64,000 nt of DNA, from positions 744,001-808,000 of the forward strand of contig MKVH01000024.1 of assembly GCA_001899175.1 (NCBI GenBank), given 5' to 3'. Of the stretch, positions 25,872-34,311 are shown piece after piece. Both the position numbers and the translations under genes were made by a program. The stretch's first letter is position 1. Each line of letters starts with the position of its first letter. This DNA is from Candidatus Kapaibacterium thiocyanatum (GTDB lineage: Bacteria; Bacteroidota; Ignavibacteria; Kapaibacteriales; Kapaibacteriaceae). The notes beneath the pieces are model-generated. The model was not told the DNA's origin. It searched no databases and was given only the letters and a program-made list of their open reading frames with translations.

Positions 25872-26765
25872 TTGTCCACGCGTGAATACTTTTACGACCT
25901 TTCCGACAGAGGTATACTGTCGCTGAACGGTCTGGAACAGGACGATCCCTGGTTCGTGGATTTCTTCTACAGGCGTCTCGCACCCACGGCCAATCCGATG
26001 TTCCCGGACTACCCGTTCGTCAGCCGCTGCGGCGACGAAATGAACTACGTCAAGCCTGCCGATACTCCCATCGTGTTCACGAGAATGGAACAAGGACGTC
26101 TGTTCTATGGCATCTCGTTATCCGTTCCCTTCAATGCCGCGAGTCTGGTGTACTCACCCGATGGCGTTCTCTATCACGCAGCGCCGGTAGGTGAACGGGG
26201 CCGCCTCGTTCCCGCTCTGGCGACGGAGCTGGGATGTCATATCGAGCACTGGGGCCCCATGTACGCTCTCCACGATCCGTCGACGGGTGTAGCGACCGTG
26301 ATCCCGCCCATGACGATTCCCGACGGCCTGCATCTGCTGAGGCCGAAGGAAGATAACATGTGCGTCGGCTGCGGCATGGCCAATCCGTGGTCGCTGCGGT
26401 TGAGCTTCGTCTTCGATGAAGGGGATGGAGTCGTGCGCACGTGGCTCGCTCCGAACGAACGCATGAATGGCGCCATGGAAACGGTACATGGTGGCTTCGT
26501 GTCGTTGCTGCTCGACGAAACGATGGGCAAGTCCCTGAGCGTTCGTGGTATCAAGGCGCCGACGGCACAGTTGAACGTCCGGTTCCGTGCGCCGATGATG
26601 ATGCATGTCCAGCATGAAATCCGTTCGTGGATCGAACGGATCGATGGCAGGAAGAACTTCCTCAAGGGTGTGATCTGCAGGGCCGACGACCCCGATCGTG
26701 TCGTCGCCGAGGCCGATGCTCTCTTCATCACCGTTCGTCCCGAGTCGATTCCACAAATCGTATGA
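25872..26765 (+). CDS. UPF0598/DUF4505-like domain fused to hotdog thioesterase
   Basis: 297-residue protein in one uninterrupted frame with two parts. Residues 1 to about 155 closely resemble the UPF0598 family, named for a human protein (C8orf82): REYFYDLSDRGIL, DFFYRRLAPT, YPFVSRCGDEMNYVKPADTP, VFTRM and GVLYHAAP. Residues about 165-297 form a PaaI-like hotdog thioesterase: MCVGCGMANPWSLRL, then TVHGGFVSLLLDETMG, then a strand with APTAQLNVRFRAP. Start is a TTG; the in-frame TGA at 25860 excludes longer forms. The metallophosphoesterase start overlaps its stop (ATGA). Function of UPF0598 is unknown; the fusion hints at acyl-CoA or related thioester chemistry. Confidence 0.75.
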   Translation: MSTREYFYDLSDRGILSLNGLEQDDPWFVDFFYRRLAPTANPMFPDYPFVSRCGDEMNYVKPADTPIVFTRMEQGRLFYGISLSVPFNAASLVYSPDGVLYHAAPVGERGRLVPALATELGCHIEHWGPMYALHDPSTGVATVIPPMTIPDGLHLLRPKEDNMCVGCGMANPWSLRLSFVFDEGDGVVRTWLAPNERMNGAMETVHGGFVSLLLDETMGKSLSVRGIKAPTAQLNVRFRAPMMMHVQHEIRSWIERIDGRKNFLKGVICRADDPDRVVAEADALFITVRPESIPQIV

Positions 26766-27991
26766 ACCCTCCGAATCTGATAACGTTCTCCATCTGGGTC
26801 GGTGTCATCCAGGCCGTCATGGATCTCTACGTCCTGTCGAGATGGACGTCCTTCGTGCGCGGTAACGACATGAATCGATGGTGGTACCGATCCTCCTGGA
26901 TCGTCGCCGCCGTGATGTTCTGCATCTACTGGTACGTCGTCTATCGTCGTCACTTCTTCCGCATGGATGGCTTCGATGTCTTCCTGTTCGGCATCGTGAC
27001 GCTGTGGACATTGCCCAAGATCGGCATCCTGCCCGTCCTGCTCATACGCGACATCGTCCAGGGAATCCGTTGGATCGTCGGGAAGATGCGCAGACCGGCA
27101 GCGAAGGTGTCGCCCGTGGAAACGCAGGCGACCCACGACGGTACGCGTCGTGCATTCCTCTCGAAGGCGGGATGGGCTACCGCCGTGGTGCCGTATGCCA
27201 TGGTAGGCAATGGAATGTATCGGACGCTCTACGACTTCAAGGTCCATCGCATCGACGTTCCGCTGCCCAATCTTCCGAAGGCCTTCGACGGCATGCGCAT
27301 CGTCCAGATCTCGGACGTCCATGCTGGCTCCTTCCCCGACCACCGGCCGTTCCAGGAAGCACGCAGGATGATCGACGAGCTCAAGCCGGATTCGATCGTC
27401 ATCACGGGCGACTTCGTCAACGCCCTTCCGCGCGAACTCACGACGCTCGGACGCGAGCTCGAGCTCCTGAAGGCGCCCGAAGGCGTCTATGCATCGCTCG
27501 GTAATCACGATCATTACAATACCGCCGAAGAACATCGACAGTTGATCAAGGCTATCGAGGACCGGGGTATCGACCTCCTCGTCAATCGCCATCGTCGTCT
27601 GTCGATCGGTAACGAGTCCATCGTCATCGCAGGTACGGACAATACGGGATTCAAGCAGCAGTATGCCCGGCTGGGCAGTACTCTCGACGGTGTGAGCGAG
27701 AACGATGCCGTCATCCTGCTGGCGCACGATCCGACGTACTGGGAAAAGGCGATTCTCGGCAAGACGCCTGTGGGCCTCATGCTGAGCGGCCATACGCACG
27801 GTGGACAGTTCGGGGTGAATCTCCTCGGCTTCGAGTGGAGTCCGGCGCAGTACGTCTACAAGCAATGGGCCGGACTGTATCGTACCGGTTCGCAGTACGT
27901 GTACGTGAATCGTGGCCTCGGCACGGTCGGACCTCCCTTGCGTATCGGAGTGCCGCCGGAGATCACCGAGATCACGCTACGTAGAGCGTGA
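26762..27991 (+). CDS. Membrane-anchored metallophosphoesterase (YkuE/YaeI-like)
   Basis: 409-residue protein. Three or four hydrophobic segments occupy residues 1 to about 100, with a further Tat-like patch TRRAFLSKAGWATAVVPYA at ~122-145 just before the catalytic domain. The calcineurin-type metal motifs are all present: ISDVHAG, ITGDFVN, LGNHDHYN and SGHTHGGQFG. Relatives include periplasmic-facing phosphoesterases such as YkuE and YaeI (UDP-diacylglucosamine-type or lipid substrates in some). The ATG overlaps the stop of the upstream fusion protein. Substrate not determinable. Confidence 0.88.
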   Translation: MNPPNLITFSIWVGVIQAVMDLYVLSRWTSFVRGNDMNRWWYRSSWIVAAVMFCIYWYVVYRRHFFRMDGFDVFLFGIVTLWTLPKIGILPVLLIRDIVQGIRWIVGKMRRPAAKVSPVETQATHDGTRRAFLSKAGWATAVVPYAMVGNGMYRTLYDFKVHRIDVPLPNLPKAFDGMRIVQISDVHAGSFPDHRPFQEARRMIDELKPDSIVITGDFVNALPRELTTLGRELELLKAPEGVYASLGNHDHYNTAEEHRQLIKAIEDRGIDLLVNRHRRLSIGNESIVIAGTDNTGFKQQYARLGSTLDGVSENDAVILLAHDPTYWEKAILGKTPVGLMLSGHTHGGQFGVNLLGFEWSPAQYVYKQWAGLYRTGSQYVYVNRGLGTVGPPLRIGVPPEITEITLRRA

Positions 27992-28021
27992 GAATTTCCG
28001 TATCCATTACAGCAGGTGAGT

Positions 28022-28543
28022 ATGTCCGGGGATATCGACCGTACCTCGAAGGATAACCGTGACGGACAACGTTCCGTCGGCGGAGGTTTGACGAAGTGGG
28101 ACTACATCTTCGGTCTCACCGTTACGATCTTCGGATCGGTAGGGGCGGGCCTGCTATGGAATGCACTGGGATTCCATGAAATGAAATTCGGCATGGCTGC
28201 CGGGATAACGGCCATCGTCCTCATGCATGGCCGACCCCACCTGCGGCGTTCGTTCCGCTACTGGGCATTGCGCACCATCGTCTTCGCCATCGCAATCGTC
28301 AGCGGTCACCTGGTCCAGGGTGGCGTCACCATATGGCTCGAGACCACTGCTTCCGACATGCCGTCGTGGTTGGCAGGCTTCCCGGGTACCCTCATGGGAA
28401 TATGGATCGTGGCCGCCATCCTGCTCACGACCACGGAGCGTATCTCGAGACGGAACACGATCAGGATGCTCCTGACCTGGGCTCCCGTCGTGGCGGTGGT
28501 ATGGACGATCATCAACTATACGAGTCAGGCCCTGTTCGGCTGA
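28022..28543 (+). CDS. Hypothetical membrane protein
   Basis: Unrecognised 173-residue protein with a polar N-terminus of about 25 residues and four hydrophobic segments (about 28-46, 56-68, 83-103 and 121-140, with a further one near 150-168). No conserved motif is visible. The start could be the ATG at 28022 or GTG at 28016; an AGGTG just upstream serves either. It converges with the amidohydrolase gene, overlapping it by 19 bases. Confidence 0.7.
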   Translation: MSGDIDRTSKDNRDGQRSVGGGLTKWDYIFGLTVTIFGSVGAGLLWNALGFHEMKFGMAAGITAIVLMHGRPHLRRSFRYWALRTIVFAIAIVSGHLVQGGVTIWLETTASDMPSWLAGFPGTLMGIWIVAAILLTTTERISRRNTIRMLLTWAPVVAVVWTIINYTSQALFG

Positions 28544-29709
28544 CCTGCGAGATAGTCGAAGGCCACACCGGCCAGCATGGCCGCTCCGTAGATCATGGCC
28601 CGTTCCTCGGGTGCGAACTTCGGATTGTGGAGGCCGGGCATGTGATCCATGCCGTCGGGGCGTCCACCGAGCATCCAGAAGCATGCCGGCATATGCTGCG
28701 AATAGAAGGCGAAGTCCTCCGCCCACATCTTCGGTTCGAAGTCCGATACCTTGTCCATGCCGAACATGGATTCGGCGACGTTCCGCGCGAAGCGCGTGGC
28801 GTCCTCGTCGTTGATCAGAGGGGGATATCCCTTCACGATGTCGATCGTACCTTCACATCCGTGCAGGGCGCAGTAGTCGCGCGTCTGTCGCTCGAGATAC
28901 TCCCATGCCTGTTCACGCCACACATTGTCGAAGGCGCGCAGCGTTCCCTTCATTTCCACGACGTCGGGAATGATGTTCGTGGCCGTTCCGCCGTGGATGC
29001 TGGCGATCGTCAGCACGCCCGGATCGAGCGGATTGCGGCGCTTGGTGATGAGGGTCTGAAGATGCTGGATCAGTCCTGCGGCCGCGAGGATGGGGTCCTT
29101 GCCCTTGTGCGGCTGTGCCGCATGTGCCGCGAAGCCGCGTATCGTCCAGTACAGTTCATCCGCGGATGCGAGCATCGGGCCGCTCACGAAGGATACTTCA
29201 CCGAACGGTACTTCGGGGTTGATGTGCTGACCGAAGATGACGTCGGGTCTCGGTCCTTCCAGTGCACCTTCGGCGATCATGATGTTGGCCCCACCCGGTA
29301 CCTTTTCCTCACCGGGCTGGAACAGCAGCTTCACGATGCCGTTCAGTGACGATTCGTTCTGCTTGAGCATGCGGGCCGCGGAGAGCAGCATCGTCGTATG
29401 CGTGTCGTGTCCGCATGCATGCATGACGCCCGGACGTTCCGAGCTGTATGGCAGGCCGGTCTCTTCCGTGATCGGCAGTGCGTCGATGTCGGCACGGAGC
29501 GCGACGCATCGACCCCCGCTGCCGATATGTGCCACGATGCCGGTGCCGGCGACGACGCGATGGTCGATGCCCATGTCCTCAAGCTGTTTCCGGATGAAGG
29601 CCGACGTCTCGAATTCCTGGAACGACAGTTCCGGATTGCGATGCAGGTGCCGACGGATATCGACGGCCTGCGGAAACATGGTTTCGCTGAGGGAGAGGAA
29701 GGGAAGCAT
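28525..29709 (-). CDS. M20-family metal amidohydrolase
   Basis: 394-residue zinc amidohydrolase of the hippurate/IAA-amino-acid hydrolase type (peptidase M20D). Characteristic blocks are RRHLHRNPELSFQE at the N-terminus, LRADIDALPI, the metal site MHACGHDTHTTMLL, LLFQPGEE, and HGGTATNIIPD in the dimerisation region. Substrate is probably an N-acyl amino acid or N-acetyl-diaminopimelate-like compound. It lies 27 bases downstream of dapF, so an involvement in diaminopimelate or peptidoglycan amino-acid metabolism is possible but unproven. Confidence 0.9.
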   Translation of the reverse strand: MLPFLSLSETMFPQAVDIRRHLHRNPELSFQEFETSAFIRKQLEDMGIDHRVVAGTGIVAHIGSGGRCVALRADIDALPITEETGLPYSSERPGVMHACGHDTHTTMLLSAARMLKQNESSLNGIVKLLFQPGEEKVPGGANIMIAEGALEGPRPDVIFGQHINPEVPFGEVSFVSGPMLASADELYWTIRGFAAHAAQPHKGKDPILAAAGLIQHLQTLITKRRNPLDPGVLTIASIHGGTATNIIPDVVEMKGTLRAFDNVWREQAWEYLERQTRDYCALHGCEGTIDIVKGYPPLINDEDATRFARNVAESMFGMDKVSDFEPKMWAEDFAFYSQHMPACFWMLGGRPDGMDHMPGLHNPKFAPEERAMIYGAAMLAGVAFDYLAGQPNRA

Positions 29710-29736
29710 GGGATAGGGGATCGCTCTTGGTGGATG

Positions 29737-30576
29737 TCAGTGATGAAGGGTCGGCGCATGGTCGTAGATGGCATCGCCCGTGAGGTCCAGCGAACGGATG
29801 TCTCCATGATCCTCGTGGATCGTGACGAACAACGGACGTCTGCTCGGCGGGATTACACGTGCCGTAGGGCTCGACCGTTCCGATAGCCACGCGGCGATGG
29901 TGGTGCTCAACGCGCCGGTACCACAGGCGCCGGTCTCCGCTTCCACGCCACGCTCGAAGGTACGGACATGGATCGTTCCGTCCTCGTCGACGGCATAGAC
30001 ATTGACGTTGACGCCACGTGCGAAGGCCGGGTGATGCCGGAAGGGGAGGGCGATGGTGTCGAGATCGGACGTTCTGAGATGCTCGAAGGCGATGCCGAGA
30101 TCGGGTCCGTAGAGAACGATATGGTCGGAATTGACGTTCACGTAGACCGACGGCACGGAAATGCCGTGCAGCTCTCCTGGAGCCAGTTGGCGTACTTCCT
30201 TCGGTGCGGGGAACTCCAGCGTGACCATGTCGTTGCCGGAGAGCGTGGCCGAATATCCTTCTCCGGACAGGGTGAAGTCGATGACGTCGTCAGCATTCGT
30301 CTCGGCCCCGTTGTCCAGCGCGAAGCGCACGATGCATCGTCCCCCATTGCCGCACATCGCACCGTGCGAACCATCGGGATTGAGGAATTCGCCGTTGAAG
30401 CCTCCAGGCATGACGTCCTGCAGGACGAGCAGGCCTTCCGCCGGCGGGAGATGGAGATGCCGTCTGTCGCACAAGGCCGGTGCCAGGGCGTGGAGGCGGG
30501 TGAGGTCGAGATGTTCGACGCGGTTGTCGATCACCACGAACCGGTTTCCTGCGCCCGACATATGATGGATGGTCAT
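29737..30576 (-). CDS. dapF: Diaminopimelate epimerase
   Basis: 279-residue PLP-independent racemase converting LL- to meso-diaminopimelate for lysine and peptidoglycan. The two active cysteines are Cys75 in GAMCGNGGRC and Cys218 in ETGACGTGA. The N-terminal HMSGAGNRFVVID motif is present. The start at 30576 was chosen because it overlaps the stop of the upstream inositol-monophosphatase gene (ATGA) and gives the family N-terminus; the longer open frame is arginine-rich shadow. It lies upstream of the M20 amidohydrolase. Confidence 0.94.
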   Translation of the reverse strand: MTIHHMSGAGNRFVVIDNRVEHLDLTRLHALAPALCDRRHLHLPPAEGLLVLQDVMPGGFNGEFLNPDGSHGAMCGNGGRCIVRFALDNGAETNADDVIDFTLSGEGYSATLSGNDMVTLEFPAPKEVRQLAPGELHGISVPSVYVNVNSDHIVLYGPDLGIAFEHLRTSDLDTIALPFRHHPAFARGVNVNVYAVDEDGTIHVRTFERGVEAETGACGTGALSTTIAAWLSERSSPTARVIPPSRRPLFVTIHEDHGDIRSLDLTGDAIYDHAPTLHH

Positions 30577-31361
30577 CGCTGGGCTCCTTCGAGAATGGCG
30601 ACGAGTTCGTCGTGGATGATGCCGTTCGTGGCGACGATGCTGTCCTTGCCGAGTACGAACGGACGATTGTCGTAATGCGTCACGGTGCCCCCCGCTTCCT
30701 GTACCATCAGGACGCCGGCAGCCATATCCCATGGATGCAACGATACTTCCCAGTAACCGTCGAATCGGCCTGCGGCCACGTAGGCCAGATCCAGTGCGGC
30801 ACTTCCGAGACGACGGATGGGAATGCCCTGTCGTATCATCGATACGAACTGATCGATGCAGTGGTCCGGGTTCTCGTTCACGTTGTAGGGGAAACCCGTC
30901 ACGAGAATGGACTCACGGACGAACTCCGTGGCCGTTACGTGCAGGCGTCGTCCGTTCAGCCAGGCGCCTTGACCCCTCGTGGCCGTGAACAGTTCGTCGA
31001 GGGATGGATTGTAGATCGCGCCACAGACGAGCTCTCCGTGGATGACTGCGGCGATGCTGACGCAGAAGACGGGTATGCCGTGAGCGAAGTTCACCGTCCC
31101 GTCCAGGGGATCGATGACCCAGTGAAGATCGGCATCGGCACGGGAGGCTCCGCCTTCCTCGGCGGTGAAACCGCTGTCTGGGAAGACGGACCGGAGATGG
31201 TCGACGATCAGCTGCTCGCAGCGGATGTCGTATTCGGTCACGATGTTATGGAGACCTTCCTTGGACCGGCGTTCCATGACCGTGCCGAACCCCTCGCGCA
31301 GGAGAAGGCCGGCCGTACGGGCCGCCTGGACGGCGGCGGCGAGGAGATTGTCGTGGTTCAT
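30573..31361 (-). CDS. Inositol-monophosphatase family phosphatase
   Basis: 262-residue Mg-dependent phosphatase of the SuhB/inositol monophosphatase family. The metal-binding motifs are WVIDPLDGTVNFAHG and LHPWDMAAGVLM; EEGG after FTAE supplies the first Glu. Substrate may be inositol phosphate, or another sugar or nucleotide phosphate. The ATG at 31361 lies only 4 bases after a TAAATTTG box, so the message may be leaderless or nearly so. It is the first gene of the dapF unit. Confidence 0.92.
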   Translation of the reverse strand: MNHDNLLAAAVQAARTAGLLLREGFGTVMERRSKEGLHNIVTEYDIRCEQLIVDHLRSVFPDSGFTAEEGGASRADADLHWVIDPLDGTVNFAHGIPVFCVSIAAVIHGELVCGAIYNPSLDELFTATRGQGAWLNGRRLHVTATEFVRESILVTGFPYNVNENPDHCIDQFVSMIRQGIPIRRLGSAALDLAYVAAGRFDGYWEVSLHPWDMAAGVLMVQEAGGTVTHYDNRPFVLGKDSIVATNGIIHDELVAILEGAQR

Positions 31362-31365
31362 GCAA

Positions 31366-31373
31366 CAAATTTA
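31366..31373 (-). promoter_or_regulatory. TAnnTTTG -7 element for the phosphatase-dapF unit
   Basis: Minus-strand TAAATTTG. With the usual spacing the transcript would start at about the ATG of the phosphatase gene (31361). No good -33 match was seen. Confidence 0.4.
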
Positions 31374-31388
31374 CCAATGGCTGGTTCG

Positions 31389-31396
31389 TATCTTTG
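31389..31396 (+). promoter_or_regulatory. TAnnTTTG -7 element for the polysaccharide-export genes
   Basis: TATCTTTG upstream of the export-protein gene. Transcription would begin near 31401, leaving the first ATG (31405) almost at the transcript end and making the ATG at 31426 the better start. The -33 element is not evident. Confidence 0.4.
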
Positions 31397-31425
31397 CCCT
31401 ATTCATGTCCAATACTCGCAACGGC

Positions 31426-33108
31426 ATGCAACATTGTTCGCACCCTACGGCGGTGTCGTGGTGGCCACGGCTGATCGTGGCCCTGTTCATGGGGATCTGT
31501 ACGCTGCCGTCGATGGCACAGTACAACAACTTCGCCACTCCCAGGTTCATTCCTAAGGGACCCAACGACTACGATACGACGGGAGTGAAGCGCGCTACCA
31601 GGTTGTCCGAAGAATCGTCCGGTCTGCTCGAGCGGGAAGTCGACGCATCGACCTACGTGCTCGGACCGAACGACGTGCTGACCATCAGCGTGTGGGCGAG
31701 CGAGTCCGTCCACCTCGACCTGCCGATCACGCCGGAAGGCAAGATCGTCATCCCGCGTGCCGGAGTGGTATCCGTCAAGGGGCTCACGCTGGACAAGGCC
31801 CGGATCCTCATCACGGAAGAGATGTCGAAGGTCTATCGTTCGGCGAAGATCGACGTTTCCCTCAAGCGCCTTCGTCAATTCAAGGTCTATGTCCTCGGTG
31901 CCGTCCGTGTACCGTCCGTCGTATCGGCGACGGCCGCGGACCATGTCTTCGACGTATTGCAGAAGGCAGGAGGGACACTCGATACGGGATCGGTGCGTGC
32001 CATCACGGTCATGCGTGAGGGCGAGCGTATGCCGCTGAAGGTGGACCTGCAACGCTATCTGTCGAACGGCGATCCGAACGGCAATCCGACGGTGCTGGGC
32101 GGAGACCGTATCATCGTTCCGCTGCGCACCCACAAGAATGTGATCGAAATCAGCGGCGAGGTGCCGCGAGAGGGGACCTACGACTTCGTCGAGGGAGACT
32201 CCGTGTCCACCCTCATTCGCTTCGCCGGCGGCTTCCTGCCGTCCGGTGTGCTCGACTCCGTGCTCCTCGTCAGTATCGAGGACGACGGCCGCCATCTCAA
32301 GGAACAGTTCCTGGATCTTACGTCGTGGCGCGATACATGGTATACCGGCGGAGCACTGCCAGGCGATCTTCCGCTCCGTTCGGGGGACCGTCTCTACATC
32401 AGGGCCATTCCACGGTGGAAGGAACGCGAAAGCGTCGTGATCGCAGGTGAGGTGACCTATCCCGGAAAGTATCCCGTCACTCCGCAGGTGACGCGGGTCA
32501 CGGACGTGATCATGGCCGCGGGGGGATTCACGGACAAGGCTTCGATCGAAGACGCCGTCATCATCCGTACGAGCGAACTGAGCCTCGAGGACAAGGAATA
32601 CGAGCGTCTCAAGCGCCTTCCGCCATCCGAAATGAGCCGGAACGAACTTCAGTACTACAGGACGAAGTCGCGTGAAGTCAAGGGCATCATGTCCGTGAAC
32701 TTCAAGGATCTGTTCGAGAACAACAGCAAGGAGAACAATCCGGTCCTGCGCGATGGCGACAGCATCTACGTGCCCAAGCACAATCTGTACGTGAACGTCA
32801 CCGGCAGTGTCCGCAATCCGGGTCGTATCGTCTACAAACCCGGACTCGGATACAGCGACTACATCTCGCTGGCCGGCGGATACGGATTCCGCGCCGACGA
32901 AGCCGCCACCCTCGTGATCAAGGTAAAGGGTGATCAGTTCCCGGCGGATTCGAAGAACTACATCATCGAACCGGGTGACAACATCCTCGTTCTGGACGAA
33001 CCCGAAACGCGGTTCATCGACATCTTCACGACGTCGCTGACCGTGGCCACGCAGCTCGTCACCATCGTCGGTGTCGTACTCACGATCGTGAATCTGAGCA
33101 ACAGGTAA
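31426..33108 (+). CDS. Polysaccharide export protein with repeated SLBB domains
   Basis: 560-residue Wza/GfcE-like outer-membrane export protein. A signal sequence (hydrophobic WPRLIVALFMGICTLP ending SMAQ) is followed by the polysaccharide export domain (YVLGPNDVLTISVW, then LDLPITPEGKIVIPRAG) and at least three SLBB-type beta-grasp repeats (FKVYVLGAVRVPSVV, IEISGEVPREGTYDF, VVIAGEVTYPGKYPV, LYVNVTGSVRNPGRI). A hydrophobic segment near the end (VTIVGVVLTIVNL) may be a C-terminal membrane helix. ATG 31405 is an alternative start. It is followed 5 bases later by a Wzz-like protein, the usual capsule or exopolysaccharide pair. Confidence 0.85.
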   Translation: MQHCSHPTAVSWWPRLIVALFMGICTLPSMAQYNNFATPRFIPKGPNDYDTTGVKRATRLSEESSGLLEREVDASTYVLGPNDVLTISVWASESVHLDLPITPEGKIVIPRAGVVSVKGLTLDKARILITEEMSKVYRSAKIDVSLKRLRQFKVYVLGAVRVPSVVSATAADHVFDVLQKAGGTLDTGSVRAITVMREGERMPLKVDLQRYLSNGDPNGNPTVLGGDRIIVPLRTHKNVIEISGEVPREGTYDFVEGDSVSTLIRFAGGFLPSGVLDSVLLVSIEDDGRHLKEQFLDLTSWRDTWYTGGALPGDLPLRSGDRLYIRAIPRWKERESVVIAGEVTYPGKYPVTPQVTRVTDVIMAAGGFTDKASIEDAVIIRTSELSLEDKEYERLKRLPPSEMSRNELQYYRTKSREVKGIMSVNFKDLFENNSKENNPVLRDGDSIYVPKHNLYVNVTGSVRNPGRIVYKPGLGYSDYISLAGGYGFRADEAATLVIKVKGDQFPADSKNYIIEPGDNILVLDEPETRFIDIFTTSLTVATQLVTIVGVVLTIVNLSNR

Positions 33109-33113
33109 CCAAC

Positions 33114-34292
33114 ATGAATGAACCGACCGGACCGACCGAAGAACAGGAGCCGATGTATCTGCTCGCAGCATATCGCACGTACCGTGGCACCTACGTCAAG
33201 GTCTGTGTCGTCGCCCTCGTCGTCGTCATCGGTTTCAGCTTCATCATGCCGTATACCTACAAGAGCGGCACGACCATCATGCCGCCGGAGCAGAAGACCG
33301 GCGCCGGTGGCCTCTCCTCGCTCATGCAGGCCGCTCCGATCTCCATCGGCCTCGGCGGAGCCGAATCCAACCGGGGATCCCTGCTTTTTGCGGAAATCCT
33401 GCGCTCGCGGACGCTGCTCCTCGGTGTGGCCGATACGCTCAAGCTTCGCGAGACGCCGTTCTTCAACGACATGAACGACGAAGAGCTGGTCAAGGACCTG
33501 GACTCGCGCATCGCCGTCGATACGCGCAAGACCGGCACCATCAGCGTCGACGTCCAGATCAGTACGGGCTGGTTCCCGTTCGGGGACAAGACGACGCTGG
33601 CGGCGAAGACAGCGGCAGACGTCGCCAACGCATGCCGTGTCGTACTCGACAGGTTGAACCGCGAGAAGACGGTGACGCAGGCACGGAGGTCGCGTCAGTA
33701 CATCGAACGCGTGATCGCTTCCAACAGGGCATTGATCGATTCCCTGCAGGCCGTGCAGGAGAAGTTCCAGAAGGAGAACAAGATCATCGCCCTCGACGAA
33801 CAGATGATGGCCATCGTACAGAATGCCGTCATGGTCGGTACGGAACTGGCGAAGGCCGAGCTCGAGCTCGCGATGGTCCAGCAGGACTTCCAGCCGTCAT
33901 CGCAACAGACGATCCTGCTCCAGCGCAAGGTCGAAGCCCTGCGCACGCAGTACGACAAGGTACAGCGTGGTGGCCTGGTCCAGACGGACGGCTTCTCGAT
34001 CCCGCTCGAAAACGTTCCCGCGCTTACGAGGACCTATACGAATCTCCTCCGCGATCTCAAGATCAAGGAGCAGCTCAACGCCTACCTCGAGACGCAGCGG
34101 ATGCAGGAGTTGATCCAGGAAGCGAAGGACACTCCTACGGTCGTCGAACTGGATGCCGCCGTAGTGCCGCTCAAACGGGCTTCGCCGTCGCGTGTGCTGA
34201 TGGCCGCGCTGACGCTGCTCCTCGTCACGATGGGCTTCGCCGCATGGGTGCCGTTGTCGGCCGTACTGCGATCGAGGAAGGCTACCGTATGA
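33114..34292 (+). CDS. Wzz-like chain-length determinant protein
   Basis: 392-residue polysaccharide co-polymerase. Topology is typical: a first transmembrane helix at ~27-45 (VKVCVVALVVVIGFSFIMP), a large periplasmic part with long coiled-coil helices (about 170-310) and a second helix at ~361-380 (RVLMAALTLLLVTMGFAA). No C-terminal tyrosine kinase is fused. It lies 5 bases after the export protein. Downstream genes of a polysaccharide cluster (glycosyltransferases, Wzx, Wzy) are absent here; a low-GC orphan gene follows. Confidence 0.82.
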   Translation: MNEPTGPTEEQEPMYLLAAYRTYRGTYVKVCVVALVVVIGFSFIMPYTYKSGTTIMPPEQKTGAGGLSSLMQAAPISIGLGGAESNRGSLLFAEILRSRTLLLGVADTLKLRETPFFNDMNDEELVKDLDSRIAVDTRKTGTISVDVQISTGWFPFGDKTTLAAKTAADVANACRVVLDRLNREKTVTQARRSRQYIERVIASNRALIDSLQAVQEKFQKENKIIALDEQMMAIVQNAVMVGTELAKAELELAMVQQDFQPSSQQTILLQRKVEALRTQYDKVQRGGLVQTDGFSIPLENVPALTRTYTNLLRDLKIKEQLNAYLETQRMQELIQEAKDTPTVVELDAAVVPLKRASPSRVLMAALTLLLVTMGFAAWVPLSAVLRSRKATV

Positions 34293-34311
34293 AAGACTTG
34301 GGTGTCTGAGG

